A DNA stretch of 64,000 bases from Podospora comata (GCA_017354895.1 CP071497.1:806001-870000); one strand, 5' to 3'. Counted from the stretch's first letter, positions 33,635 to 44,640 are shown. Numbers and translations: made by a program. The notes: generated by a model not told the origin, from the letters alone.

Positions 33635-34526
33635 ATGGAGTTGCGTGATGACTATGAGACGCTTGCCTACATCGTCAAAACCAACAAAGCGCTGACGCCG
33701 TTGAGCCGGGAGACTCAACGCTTTCTGCTCATGAGCTTCCTCCCACTGCAACAAAAAGTAATTCTGCGTCTTCGAGCGGAGATGATGGCCATGGTTACAG
33801 AGGTGCGCGAGCAAAATTGATCTCAGAGCCGAGGGACGATTCGACAACGGCGTATCATCTTACATGGCGGCGAGACTTTGAATTCAAGAATGGAGTCACT
33901 TCTCAGTCGATAAGGTACCTAATCTTTCATTTATTTTGTCATATTGACGAGTACTTCTTGACTCTAATCGATGTGCCCTCGATAGCTGATGCCATTCGTA
34001 ACTGTGAAACCTTATCCCATGAGACGATATCAATGATCGACTCATTGATGCAATCCCGCTTTCAAAAGATTGTCGATAAGGTTCTTAAATCCCTTGGATT
34101 GAGAGACCGTCGATTCATGCAACAAATGAGGTCGATAGTTGATACGGAATGGCGCGAAAGGATTGTTCTCCCTGACAGTCACAGGCCTGTACCAAACATA
34201 AGTGAATTGGAAGAACTGAAATCCGGGCCGTTTCGCGCCAGCTTTCGAGAATTGAACAGAAAATTGCGGTTTGAGAGGCAGAACAAGGAGGCATTTACAG
34301 AGCGATTTTGGATGGGTGTTTCGGGGGCGTCTTGAAACCGGACAGGAACACGAGCCTGGTCACCGTCTCAGTTGCCACGGTATTGTTCATCCTCGTCCTT
34401 GCCATTGGAGGAAAGGGACTGGGCGGTAAAGACGTGCTGGCAACAATGGCGGCTTACGCTGCGGTGTTGGTTGTCTTCGTTGGTACAAGCATGGCTCCAG
34501 CTTCTGGAGGCGCGGGAGAGTCTTGA
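33635..34526 (+). pseudogene. DUF6594-family membrane protein, broken copy
   Basis: DUF6594 proteins are fungal proteins of unknown function with a helical N-domain and C-terminal membrane helices. Here an N-terminal piece (33635-33820, YETLAYIVKTNKALTPLS, then a LQ/LR-rich helix) is followed in a different frame by a helical middle part (to 34335). A third frame carries the diagnostic end: SLVTVSVATVLFILVLAI and ATMAAYAAVLVVFVGTS. The frame changes near 33810 and near 34320 have no convincing introns, and the first C-terminal membrane helix normally found before the SLVTVSV segment is missing. I therefore call a pseudogene. An unusual exon layout with a GC-type donor cannot be fully excluded. 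Confidence 0.6.
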
Positions 34527-34782
34527 ATACGGGACAGGAACGGGCACTGATGACTTGATAACCTGCTTTTTTGTACTTTACCAGAATTATGACTTATGAT
34601 CCAGAACACGATATTCGAGAGGCATTTTATTTGAGTTCCCTGAACGTGTCACACCCTGTCCAGCAACCAACCCGGACCGCCGGTGATTTCTCAACTCTGC
34701 CCTTTCCACGCAACAACTTGCTCCCATCCTCCTCCTTTCCATTCCTTGACCATTCCCAATAAAGATTACTGCAATCCACTTC

Positions 34783-35082
34783 CTACTCAGCCTTCTTATA
34801 CACCCCATGCTGCAACGCCTCAGGATTATGCTGCACATGATGTCCGTGCTGATCCGTAAACAGCACCTGTCACAGACAAATCATCAACCTTATTCCATTT
34901 ATCCACCTCTGTATACCGGCTCAACATACCTTAGGAGGGTGCTTCACCCCTTCCTTCTCCGCCTCCTTCTCCGTGGTCACAACCTTCTCCACCTCCCCCT
35001 CATGTCTGCCGCCTCGCGAGCGGGCAAAAACATGGTCTCCTTCGTGAATCGGTTCGCCGTTCTTGTCTTTGAGGGTCGGCAT
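34783..35082 (-). CDS. HVA1-type Tudor (DUF2945) small protein
   Basis: Exons 35082-34930 and 34866-34783 give 78 residues. The start MPTLKDKNGEPIHEGDHVFA is the hallmark of the hypervirulence-associated TUDOR domain (DUF2945), continuing RSRGGRHEGEVEKVVT and, after the 63-base intron, VLFTDQHGHHVQHNPEALQ. The HEGDHV and DQHGHxVxHxPEAL segments are family signatures; this single SH3-like barrel fills the whole protein. Intron borders are GTATGT and CAG. The name comes from a fungal gene whose loss alters virulence in Cryptococcus; the molecular role is unknown. The gene is intact although its neighbours on both sides are broken. Confidence 0.88.
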
Positions 35083-35385
35083 CTTGAATTGGCCTTTGTA
35101 CAGAGACGAGATTCGATGGATATGTCACACTTCAGATTAGAACGGGCTTTTCTGGATGGTGGTTGAGGTTGTTCTGTTTGAAGATTCGCAAAATATTTGG
35201 AGAGGGAGATGGTGACGTCACAAATGCTTTCATGGGCGCTGCTTTTTGTGACGTGGGTTGTTTTCATGACACACGATAAACTCTCCAATCGGGGGCCTCC
35301 TGATTAAGTTCTATCTACACTAGATACGTTCAATTGTCGGCTGTAATCGTCTGTCAGAGGGTAACCAGCAGAATTCTATTTTATT

Positions 35386-36750
35386 CTATGCCAAGTTTTG
35401 CTTATGTTTAAAGTTAAGAAAGCCATGCATGACCATTAAATCATCCCGATGGGCAACCGTCACTGTGTCCTTGGCCACCATCTTGAGCAAGAAGTCGCCG
35501 TGAACGCGCCAGAAAGGAGCAAGATAAAGGTGGCTTGCGTACGACTTGACTTCAGGGATGTCTTCAAGTTCAGCGAGCATATCCAACCGCTGCGAGTGAG
35601 AAAGATCACGGTGGAGCGTGTAAGTTCGATGATCTCCTTGATTCCTCCGAGAGACGAAGCCCGTGAGACGGCATCAGCATGTCCGTCGGGTCCGATAAAA
35701 ATTTGCGAGACAGCCAGGGTGGTTCTTGTGTTGAAAATGACATGTGTTTCGCGAGGGGTGAAAACGGGGCCCTGGAGTTTGACTGGTAACCGAGTGGCTC
35801 TGCACCGGCTTGAAGCATCCATGATGACTAGAAGAGGTGTGGCCGAGTTCCACTCAATCTGCTGAATAGCTGCCGAGTGCACTTCCAGTTCCGTAACTTG
35901 TTTCCCAGTCTTGATCTCATGTACAGGAACCGTGCCATCTTCCCGGCCGCAAAAAACCAACTTGTCATCACCGACAGGTGTGATCACAGTGATGGCATTG
36001 CTTTCGTCAAATTAGCGATGCATCAGCTGACTCGGCTCAGGGGCAGCAGGCTCGGGGTCTTCAGGGTCGGTAGAGTTGTCGTCAGTCATATTCTTTCTGA
36101 CCAGGACAGCAGCAGGTTCCTGGATGGCATTGATCTTGCACCCTCAGGAGGTCGGTTTCCGGATGTTGCAACGTCGAGGGCCGGGGCAGTCGCCTTCATT
36201 TGTGCACTTCTTCGGAGATCATCTGTGGCCGAGGTTAGTCAGGCAATGATGAGCAGAATGAAGCGGGCTACTAACAGTCTTTGTCAACTAGCTCGATGGT
36301 GGTCTTGAAGCTATCACGGAGTATTATGTAACAAGAGTCCGAGTTGCTCGTAAAATTTGCAGAGATGTCGGTGATCAGCTGGGGGATGTTCAGCTCTCTC
36401 GTTCGGTAGCCCTGCACATCCGGTTAGTCCTTCTGTCCATGGTCAGCTCACAGTAATGAACAAGTTGCGTACCAATCACAGCAGATGTTTTATCCACAAT
36501 CATTACACCAGCTGTTGGTGTCCCTTCAAAAAAATGACCACAGTTGGATATCTTTGGATACGTGACGGAGATTATCGTTGATATCCTGTTCTCACAAGTT
36601 AGACACGTAACAGCAGGTAACCGGTGGCAAAGACATAACGCGGGGCATCTTAAGGTGACAGTGTCCGAGTCTGGAAGCAGCTCCTTGACATATGCTTTGG
36701 TGCCTGTTGGAATAGATAGGGCGAGATAGGACTTGAGGTAGACAGCCGAA
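35386..36750 (-). pseudogene. C-terminal remnant of a NACHT/WD-repeat (NLR-like) gene
   Basis: Pieces in several frames resemble the end of fungal NACHT-WD40 proteins. Around 35987-35600 one reads DDKLVFCGREDGTVPVHEIK (a WD-type blade), then STVIFLTRSGWICSLNLK. A different frame at 35586-35386 gives LYLAPFWRVHGDFL and VAHRDDLMVMHGFLNF, typical of the C-terminal tail of that family. Upstream there is a Glu/Pro/Asp linker (STDPEDPEPAAPEP) and, around 36400, a weaker blade-like part. No NACHT ATPase domain is present. At least three interruptions are seen, so this is a decayed 3' fragment. The intact family are STAND proteins used in non-self recognition. The assignment rests on remembered family motifs. 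Confidence 0.58.
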
Positions 36751-36779
36751 TTTGAGCCTCTATGGGGGGGTGCCCAGGA

Positions 36780-37526
36780 AGTACATTGTATCGATGCGAG
36801 CGGCGATGTTCTTGTACAGTCATGACGCGCTTTGCGAACTTGAAGCAGCAAAATGACTGGGAGGAGTCGTGGGAGGTCTGGTGGACCAAACAAACCAAGT
36901 TCATACTGGAGCGGGAAGAGAAGAGTCGTGGACCCTACAGCGAGGAGGAGGCCAAGCTCAAGGAGGATTTTGTGTCCAAAATCCTCCCCCGTTACCTGCG
37001 CCCGCTGGAAAGCGGTGGTCGATCCATTGACCCAGCACTTTGCCATACCGATCTGCGACCTGGTAAAGTCAAATATCAACTCGACAACGAATCGCCCCTG
37101 GAATTTGACGCCAATACTCTGTGGGCGCACAGCGAGCTTGAACTCGGCCTTTTCCGCAACCCTAGATACCCGCTGGGTAAGGCCTTCTTCAAGGAATATT
37201 AGAAGAAGGTGCCTATATCGGAGCCCGAGGAAGACTTCGACAATCGCAACATCATGTACATGATTCGACATCAAGTGTGTTTTGCAAGCGTTTATCCCAA
37301 CGAAGCCAAACTCCGAGATATGTAAGCTAGAACCTGTGACTTGTTGTTTGCCAAGACAAAGCCACTGACTGCCATACACTCTTTTAGTTTTCTGGGCAAC
37401 ATGAAGATGCTTGTAGATAGAGTGAACGCAGAGGAGAAGGAAAGGAAGGTTGCTCAAGACGGCAAGAAGAGCTGCGAGGTAAAGATTGAAAGTGTCACGG
37501 ATGATCTCAAGGTCCTAGCTACTTAG
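36780..37526 (+). pseudogene. Fructosamine/ketosamine-3-kinase-like gene, broken
   Basis: Fungal members of this aminoglycoside-phosphotransferase-like fold phosphorylate sugar-modified amines. The frame from 36822 reads MTRFANLKQQNDWEESWEVW, then the catalytic-loop-like ALCHTDLRPGKVKYQLDNES (normally HGDLWxGNxxY), LEFDANTLWAHSELELGLFR and NPRYPLGKAFFKEY, where a stop falls at 37201. The same frame continues past the stop with the expected VPISEPEEDFDNRNIMYMIR and, after a probable intron, NMKMLVDRVNAEE. The N-terminal lobe is missing or unreadable. The catalytic loop has lost Gly (HGD to HTD) and Asn (GN to GK). Stop, missing lobe and changed loop together indicate a pseudogene. It is on the strand opposite to the adjacent NLR-like relic. 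Confidence 0.78.
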
Positions 37527-37930
37527 CACCGTATTAAGACGGGCCACAAAACGAACCAGACCCAGTTAATACGAGGTTAAAATGGCCAAGCTTTTTATCC
37601 AACGTACGTACCTATCATTTGGAACAAGAAACAATCTCGAACACTTCCTAACGATGTCAAGCGAAGACCAGATGTTATCATTGGGAACTCACTTTGCGTC
37701 GACTACACATTGCGGGAGGCGGTCAGTGTTTTTTGTGTCTCTTGCATCGGACAAATCCAATGGCATGAGCTCCGGCCTCTCCCCGATCGGTTCAGATATT
37801 TGGATTCCGCATATCACATGCATGTCCAACACGCCCCCGCTGTTGATAGTCACACAACTTCTCGGCGTAATTTTTCTTGTCAACAATCCACACAGACTTC
37901 CACTTTTCAGCATCCGTTACCTAAAACCGA

Positions 37931-39110
37931 ATGAGGCCAAAAAATGAAGATATTCTTGTCACTGGGAGTTCAACACCCAAAGATGGAATACTTTCCGACC
38001 CTGAGAAGAACGCGGAAGTAACTGAGGAGGCTACTCCAATGGCCACCGAGGCCCCTTACTATGTTTTCACCAAAGGCTAAAAGTTATGGATCAGCATGTC
38101 CGCATCATTCTCGGCCTGAGCAGCTACATCTACTATTCCGCATTGGTGCCCGTCGCCCACGATCTTGGAGTGTCCGTTGCGTTAGTCAACCTGAGCGTGA
38201 CGACGTATCTCTGCCAACGCGGGGGATTGCCCTCCAAACATCATACGCCGCTCTCCTGGTACTTCGTATGCTCCAGAGTGCTGGTGCATCAGGTAGGTTT
38301 TTACAACCATGTTCATGGCTCTGGCTTGGCCTAGATATTGACGGACAACAGCACTGGTAACAATTACATACGGAGTTATCGCCGATATCACAGAATCTAA
38401 AGACAGGGGCGGCTTTGTCGGCGTCTTTCTCAACCGGCATGCTTTCATCCTCCCATCAACACCCCCCACCTACCCCCCGTCAACATTCACCACTCAACAG
38501 GCAAATTCCTCGATTGGAACTACCGCCACACCATCTCGAGATTCCAACCCACCACCAACGAAACCGACCTCTTCCCCCCTCGAAAAAAAAACCCCGCCTC
38601 CGCGGCATCTACCTCCTCATCCTCATCAGCTCCCTCGGCACCCTAGGCTACGGCCTAGCACTAATGACAAACGTCGTAACCAGCCCCCACCCTTACCCCC
38701 TTGCCCCCATCCCTTCCTTTACCCACCTAGGTGCTGACACCAAAATAAACAAACCCAGCACATCTCCGGCATGATCCTCATGCAATTCCTCACAGGGATG
38801 ACGACAGCAAGCACTTTCACACTGTTCGTACAATTCCACCCTCTACCCCCTACCCCCCGCCCCATCCTGACTAACTTTACCATGTTCCCGAGATGACAAG
38901 CACCCTCCTGACAGACATGAACATCGAGAAGTCAGCCACGGCTCAAGGGGCATGCAGTATCGTCAGGTGTCTCGGTGCCGGCACCGGCATCGCCGTCATG
39001 CAACCGTTGGCCGACGCTGTGGGATTGGGGTGGTGCTTCTCAATCTAGGCAATCTTGATGTCAACCAAGGCACCTTTCGTGTGGCTTTTCCAATCTCGTG
39101 GGCCATCGTG
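37931..39110 (+). pseudogene. MFS drug-transporter-like gene, broken
   Basis: The start at 37931 (MRPKNEDILVTGSSTPKDG) leads to TEAPYYVFTKG and then a stop. Membrane pieces follow in shifting frames: YIYYSALVPVAHDLGVSVAL, AALLVLRMLQSAGASG, VTITYGVIADITESKDRGGF, GKFLDWNYRHTISRF, LRGIYLLILISSLGTLGYGL and TDMNIEKSATAQGACSIVRC. Order and content match a 12-14-helix MFS transporter of the DHA1 type, including the motif ADITESKDRGG for the A-like loop. A Pro/Thr-rich stretch near 38460-38560 replaces the expected helices. At least five frame changes or stops are present, so it is clearly decayed. Function of the ancestral gene: drug or metabolite export at the plasma membrane, inferred. Confidence 0.83.
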
Positions 39111-39421
39111 GGGAAATAACAAGACTGTTCAACACACATCAGGGTCACAAAGTACAGTTTTGCCGAATAGACACCATCACTTTCATCACAAACAACCTAT
39201 CACATAAACGTCACACATGCCAAACAGTCCCAGTTCCAAAGAACAGGAAGTCTATTGATCGCTTCGGGAGACTTCAATCGCTGCTCAACCACCTGATCTT
39301 GCAACGCTTATACAATATCTGACAAGTTATACATGCACCTAACACTTGGAGGCCGTTGTACATTTCCACATCTTTTCTTTCTCGTCCTTTCAATCATGCC
39401 ACATCGAAATCTGTTCTCCCA

Positions 39422-42400
39422 TCACTCGCCACCCCTGCTCCCACGTCTGCTACCAGATCTCTGTGACCACATGGTTGGGTGCATCTGCAATCCAGCAATC
39501 TCCGGATTCCACTTGGTGGGATTGGTGTGGCGCGTAATCAGCATACGCACAGCAGCGTAGGCGATCAACAAACAGCCAAATGCCATAGGGATGAGCCAGT
39601 ACAGGGGCAGCAAGTTGCGGGTGGTGCCAAAGACAATTTCAACACCGGGCGTGTAGATGATAAAGGCAGCGAGCGCAGCGCCGGCAAGAATGCAGTAAAA
39701 GGTGACCCGGTTGGCGAACATGTATCGACCAAAGGGCAGAGTATAACGAGTCTTGCATGCAAAAAGGTTGAACATCTGCATCGTCATGATAGCCCAGTAG
39801 TACATCGACTGTGCTTCGGCCAGGATGTCGTACTGGGTCTGGCCATCGATTCCCTTGTACGGCGCCGCGTCCTTGGTCCAGTAGTTTGTCGGAGCTCCAG
39901 CGCCCTTTTGCATGAGATATGCATCACGCATAGAGATACCGCGCATGTGAAGAACAAAGAAGAACGAAAACATGGCGCCAACGGCCTCGATGATTCCGAT
40001 CTCGAGATAAGCCCAGGACAAGAGAGGCCCGTCGACCAAGACTTCGGCGTCGCCACCCTCAAACTTGTCGGCCCAGTACTGCTTGGTGAAGATGTGACCG
40101 GTATTGTGAAGTAGAGTCTTGAACTTGCTGCGGTTTTCGGGAGGCAGTATGACCACATTGGCCTCCTGGTCCCATCGACCCCCGGTGCGACGAATCTGGC
40201 GGCGGCGAAATCTCTCGGCGGACTCTGGGGTGACAGGTTTCCGAGGTGGTAGCTTCATCAAACCCTCGCTGGTCTCGGGGGGATCCTGGTGATCAAAAAG
40301 TCAGCGGCTGCAAAATGTGGTAGAGAAAGTTGTTGACCTACCCAGGCGAATGATAGCGCCGCAATAAGCTCAAAACCCAGGTCAATGACAAGGATCAGAA
40401 TCGCGGTAAGGGGAAGCGGAATCGGAACAATGACGTAGAGCAAGTTGGGAATGACCTCCGGCATGGAATGGCTGATGGTGTACTTGATGGACTTTTTCAA
40501 ATTGATAAAGATCAGTCGACCCTCCTGAATACCACGTACAGTGCTGGCAAAGTTGTCATCAAGAAGAATCATGGAAGCTGCTTCCTTTGAAACATCGGAA
40601 CCGGACTTGTTCATCGCAATGCCCAGGTCAGCCTTCTTCAGAGCGGGTGAATCATTCACACCGTCACCAGTAACACCAACGATGTGGCCCATCTCTTGAG
40701 CCCGGCGAACAATCTCCAGTTTGTGCTTGGGGCTTGTGCGTGCGAAAATGATTTCGTCCTTCCAGAAGATGTCGTTCCACTGTTGGTCTGAGAGTCCGTC
40801 GATCTGCTCGCCGTGGATAACAATAGCATTGTACTCGTGTTCTTGGACTTGTTCGATCAGTCGCTCGGTTCGCTTAGCAACCCTCTCCCGGGTCTCGCCT
40901 AGCATGAGGTTGATCTTCCGTGCAATTGCTTCCGCAGTGAGGGGATGATCTCCGGTAACCATGATGACCTTGACGCCAGCAGCCCGGCAACTGCCAATCG
41001 CTTCGCGGACTCCGTGCTTGGGGGGATCTTGGAGAGACGCCAAACCGACAAACACAAAGTCCCCAAGAGGGTAGCTCTTGGCTTTCTTGTCAAAGGTAAA
41101 GTCCTCGGGATATTGGTCGCCAGGAAGCTCGAGCATTGCAAATCCCAAGACGCGGTGGCCACGAGAAGCCATGTCTTCGTAGATATCATCGTAGGCCCCT
41201 TTGTGGTCGTCAGTCAGAAGAGCATTGCTGCCATCCCCTTGGACAAGAAGGCGATTGCAAAGACGCCAAACCCGCTCAGGCGCTCCCTTGATGTACAGAG
41301 TCAATGCACCATTGCTGTGAGCCTTCTTGTGGATGCTCATGTGCCACTTTGTCTCTGAACTGAAGGGGATTTCGAAGACTTTTGGGTACTTCTCGGCCAA
41401 GTTGTCAAACCCCAGAAGTTGGTCACTGGCATATCGTATCAGTCCGGACTCTGTGGCGTCACCTAGAATTTCCCTCTGATAGATCGGCACATCTGTTCTG
41501 TCAAACTTTGCTCGGGTGCACAGAGATGATATGTGAAGAATCTCCAGAATTCCAGGCGAATCAGGGGTGGCAATTTGACGGTCGACCAGAGCACCCCGCG
41601 CCGCTTCGTACATTGCGCCGCAAGTCCAAATATTGGCGACCGTCATTTGGTTTCGGGTAAGCGTGCCAGTCTTGTCGGTCGCCAACAAGGTAATGGCTCC
41701 GAGCGTTTCGACTCCTTGGAGATCCTTGACGAGAACATTCTGACTGGCCATGCGCTTGGCAGCAATGGTCAAGAGGATGGTGACGGTGGCTGGCAGACCC
41801 TCGGGTACCCACGCAACGAACACCCCAATGGCAAAGTTCAAAGCCAGAGAGACATTGTTGTTGTTCACCGGGAAGGAGACTCCGAAGAAGGTCAGAGCTG
41901 TAAAGATGGCAATTGTGGCGATGATTTTGACGAAATTTCCAATCTCAACGGTCAGAGGGGAGGCGACCTTTGCTTCGCCGGCCGTGAGGCTAGCAATTTG
42001 TCCCAGCACAGTGCTGTCTCCAGTCCGAATGACGATGCCGAATGCTTCACCCGAGACGCAAAGAGTGCTGTTGAACATCAAGTTGTGTGCTTCCAATGGA
42101 TTTTTCATGTCATTGTCCGTCGTCCGATCCTGCGGCTCGGACTCACCTGTAAGGGATGAGTTGTCGACTTTGCAATCCGAGGCCGAGAAGACCAGAATAT
42201 CGGCTGGCGTCTTGTCGCCCATCCGAACGAAAACCACATCGCCCGGGACCAGTGCAGATGCATCGAGCTGGGAGAGCTTTCCGTCGCGCAGACACATGCA
42301 CTTGGCCGGGATCAGGTTGAGGAACGAATCGAGTAGAGCCTGAGACTTGCTTTGTTGGTAGAACTCGATGAAAGCATTGATGTTGGCAACTATGATGAGG

Positions 42401-42933
42401 ATCGCCCCCAAATAAGTCTGCATAGGGGCTTAGCAAGTGTGCAGAGAAAGAAGACAATTGGATGAAAAGGCACCGGGGTAACGTACATTGGGGAAGTTGG
42501 CTTTGAAGTCGATGGCGAGCAAGATGTACTCCAATATGCCGGCCAGGATCAACAAAAGATTGAAGAGACTGGTCAAGTAGTCGAGATATTTGAGAAACGG
42601 ATGACGCTTCTTAGGAGGTGTCAAGACATTTTGGCCGTGCTCTTGAAGAAGAGCAGCAGCCTGTTGACTGGTCAGTCCAAAGCTTTCGGACGGCTTGTCG
42701 AGATTGATGATTGTTCTGTACTGGGTGGCGACATCTTGGGGTGACATGAGATGTTCAACAACATTGACCTTTCTCTCTTTCTCCTGCTGGCGCTCTCGGC
42801 GGGCTTTCTCTTCTCCGGTGATGACCTGGGGAATGGAGGGTTTGTGAGAGATGCTGACACGAGGACCAGGCGAGCGAACCGGCCTCTCGGTCGAGGTGAA
42901 CTGGATCCTCTGGTTCGGGGGACCAGCCATCAT
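39422..42933 (-). CDS. Na+/K+-ATPase alpha-like P-type pump (type IIC, fungal)
   Basis: Uses ATP to move Na+ and/or K+ across the plasma membrane. Exons 42933-42487, 42417-40342 and 40285-39422 give 1,128 residues. Ordered landmarks: cytosolic N-tail, helices M1-M2 (YLTSLFNLLLILAGILEYIL, TYLGAILIIVANINAF), the actuator motif SSLTGESEPQ, M4 VPEGLPATVT, the phosphorylation site DKTGTLTRNQMT, the nucleotide site KGAPERVW, MVTGDHPLTAEAIA, TGDGVNDSPALKKADLGIAM and C-terminal helices M7-M10. The motif set (VPEGL, NDSPALKKAD, SDVSKEAASMILLDDNFAS) is that of animal Na,K-ATPase and not of fungal ENA (type IID) pumps. No beta subunit gene was seen here. All active residues are present. An inverted-repeat element lies 240 bases upstream. 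Confidence 0.96.
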
Positions 42934-43173
42934 GCAATCAGTTTCGGGTGATGTGACTGATGATGCGGTGATGTATGAACCTGGTGTGGAAGAGAGAAAC
43001 AGAGGAAGTTAAAAACTTACACAACGTGAAAATTTTCACAATTGTCTTGACGGAAGTCGCGTACACAAGGGAGGTAGGTATGATGTAGGGTCCAGAGTCG
43101 CGACTTCCAAATCATACTACCTAGAAACACCAGACCGCAAGAGGCCCCCTCCTGCACCTGGCAAGCTTCTTTA

Positions 43174-43456
43174 CTGAAGAGAGAACCTTTACGGAGCCCC
43201 CTATTTATCCAAGTAACCACCCCCCCCCCCCCACCTGCCCTTTAAAGATAGTTACCAGGCCTTTAAAGATGGTTTAAAGAGTTTAAAAATAAGTAAAAGG
43301 CATTTAAAGATAGTTTGAAGGCTTTAAAGATAAATAAAAGGCCTTTTAAAGATAGTTTAAAGGCTTGTTAAAAGGTATGGAAGGGGGGGGGGGGGTGTGG
43401 GGGAGGGTGCTGGTAAGATAAATAGGGAGCTTCGTAAAGAGTTCTCTCTCACTCAA
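43174..43456. mobile_element. Inverted-repeat (MITE-like) element with 20-bp minisatellite core
   Basis: Left arm tgaagagagaacctttacg continues to ctatttatcc (about 43175-43210). It matches the reverse complement of the right arm (about 43420-43455, cgaagctccctatttatc and on) with only a few mismatches over some 36 bases. The arms are followed inward by a C-run (from about 43218) and, on the right, a G-run (from about 43383), again inverted. The core is six or more units of 20-21 bases built on ctttaaagatagtttaaagg, itself an imperfect palindrome. No transposase frame. No clear target-site duplication could be named. It looks like a non-autonomous DNA element or a foldback; origin inferred. 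Confidence 0.68.
43245..43378. repeat. 20-21-bp tandem repeat (ctttaaagatagtttaaagg type)
   Basis: About six and a half diverged head-to-tail units, each an imperfect inverted repeat around TTTAAAGATA; very AT-rich against flanks near 50% GC. Confidence 0.75.
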
Positions 43457-44640
43457 TGGAACAAGAGGTAGACCAGACTCATCCCATGCACCTGCCATCT
43501 TCGCCTTCTCAAGCCTTTGACCCCGAACAATGCTCCACAACCAGGCACCATGGACCACCCCATGGCTTCCCTCCTTATTGATCCATACGTTGCCCAAAAA
43601 TGCGGTCAGAACAACGCTTAGCCACATGATGGGAACCAAGGCAATGAATCCCCACAGGATTCCCCTCTTGGGGTCAGCATGATTGATCCTGCTTCTGTTG
43701 TTGAACACAGTCGACATGATGGTCAAGGCAATCGTACCTCCAAAAGGAACAGCAAACGTGACAATGCAGGTGATGGCAGCTGTCATGTGTGGAAAATATG
43801 CCAGTCCATGCAAACGATCTGGGGTTTGTGTTTGTGCCCACGCCGAAGCCGGCAAGTGCCATCATGCCGTAGACGATGCTGGTTTTCTCGGTCCAACACG
43901 CATAAGGCAGAACGGAGATTGCAACTGCTGAAGTGACTGTTCCCAGCAAAAGCGCAGGCAAGGTTTGGCGAGGCCAGACATTGATCCAGAACATGGCCAT
44001 ATACACGCCAGCTGCAACTGCTTCTTAGCATAACCCCACCGGGATGGTTGAAGATTGCAACTCACCTCCCATTCTAGGCAGAAAATATAGTAAAGCTAAT
44101 CCAGCACCACTCGAATCATGCCCCATGACCTCGACAAAGTAAATGCCCATGCAGTACATCACCGAGTACATCGCAGCCCCCACCGTTGAGTTGATGAACA
44201 ACAGCAACCCGATATCCTTCCGCACCAGCAACCCCCAAGGCATCATCGCTTTCTGCCTCGGAAACACCCTGGCACCATCGCCCACTGATATTCCACCCAC
44301 CCAACCGTCAACACCCCTCCAGCCACCAACGGCACAACCACCGCAACAGACCCCCATGCATACTCCCCTCCCGCCCACGTAAGTCCCAAAATCAACAGCC
44401 CCATCCCCGAAAGAAACAACACCTGCCCCCCATAATCTATCGTGCCCATCCTCCTCCCCAACTTGACCAACCTCGTCGCCTCGTCGTCACCACCGTCTCC
44501 ATCCCGTTTGAGTTGGCGACAGGGAAGGTTTGTGAAGAAGGAGGCCATATGGTCACGACGGCTCTTCAAGGTAAGCGGCAGGTTGGTCTTCACAGTAGAA
44601 TGGGAGACCTCGCATCTTAAATACATGTCCTTCACGCCCG
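43440..44640 (-). pseudogene. MFS transporter (DHA2-like), 3' half only, broken
   Basis: Membrane segments read on - from about 44520: MGTIDYGGQVLFLSGMGLLI and AVVVPLVAGGVLTVGWVEYQ. A second frame has LLVRKDIGLLLFINSTVGAA and MYCMGIYFVEVMGHDSSGAG. After an apparent intron (about 44064-44010, GTGAGT...CAG) come YMAMFWINVWPRQTLPALL and MALAGFGVGTNTNPRSF. A third frame holds LHGLAYFPHMTAAITCIVTF and GTIALTIMSTVFNN. The N-terminal six or so helices are absent and at least two frame changes are present. Its frame runs on into the inverted-repeat element, so the element may have joined or replaced the original 3' end. It is a different subfamily from the MFS relic at 37.9 kb. Confidence 0.78.

Noticed and set aside
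36390-37457. 355-codon open frame on - across the fructosamine-kinase-like relic
   Set aside because: It is mostly the antisense of the kinase-like pieces on + and carries no family motif of its own; only its 36400-36750 part may belong to the NLR-like relic in other frames.
37582-37947. Open frame on + before the MFS relic, and a mirrored frame on -
   Set aside because: A stretch on - looks mildly protein-like (EKWKSVWIVDKKNYAEKL) but is short, interrupted and matches no family I know.
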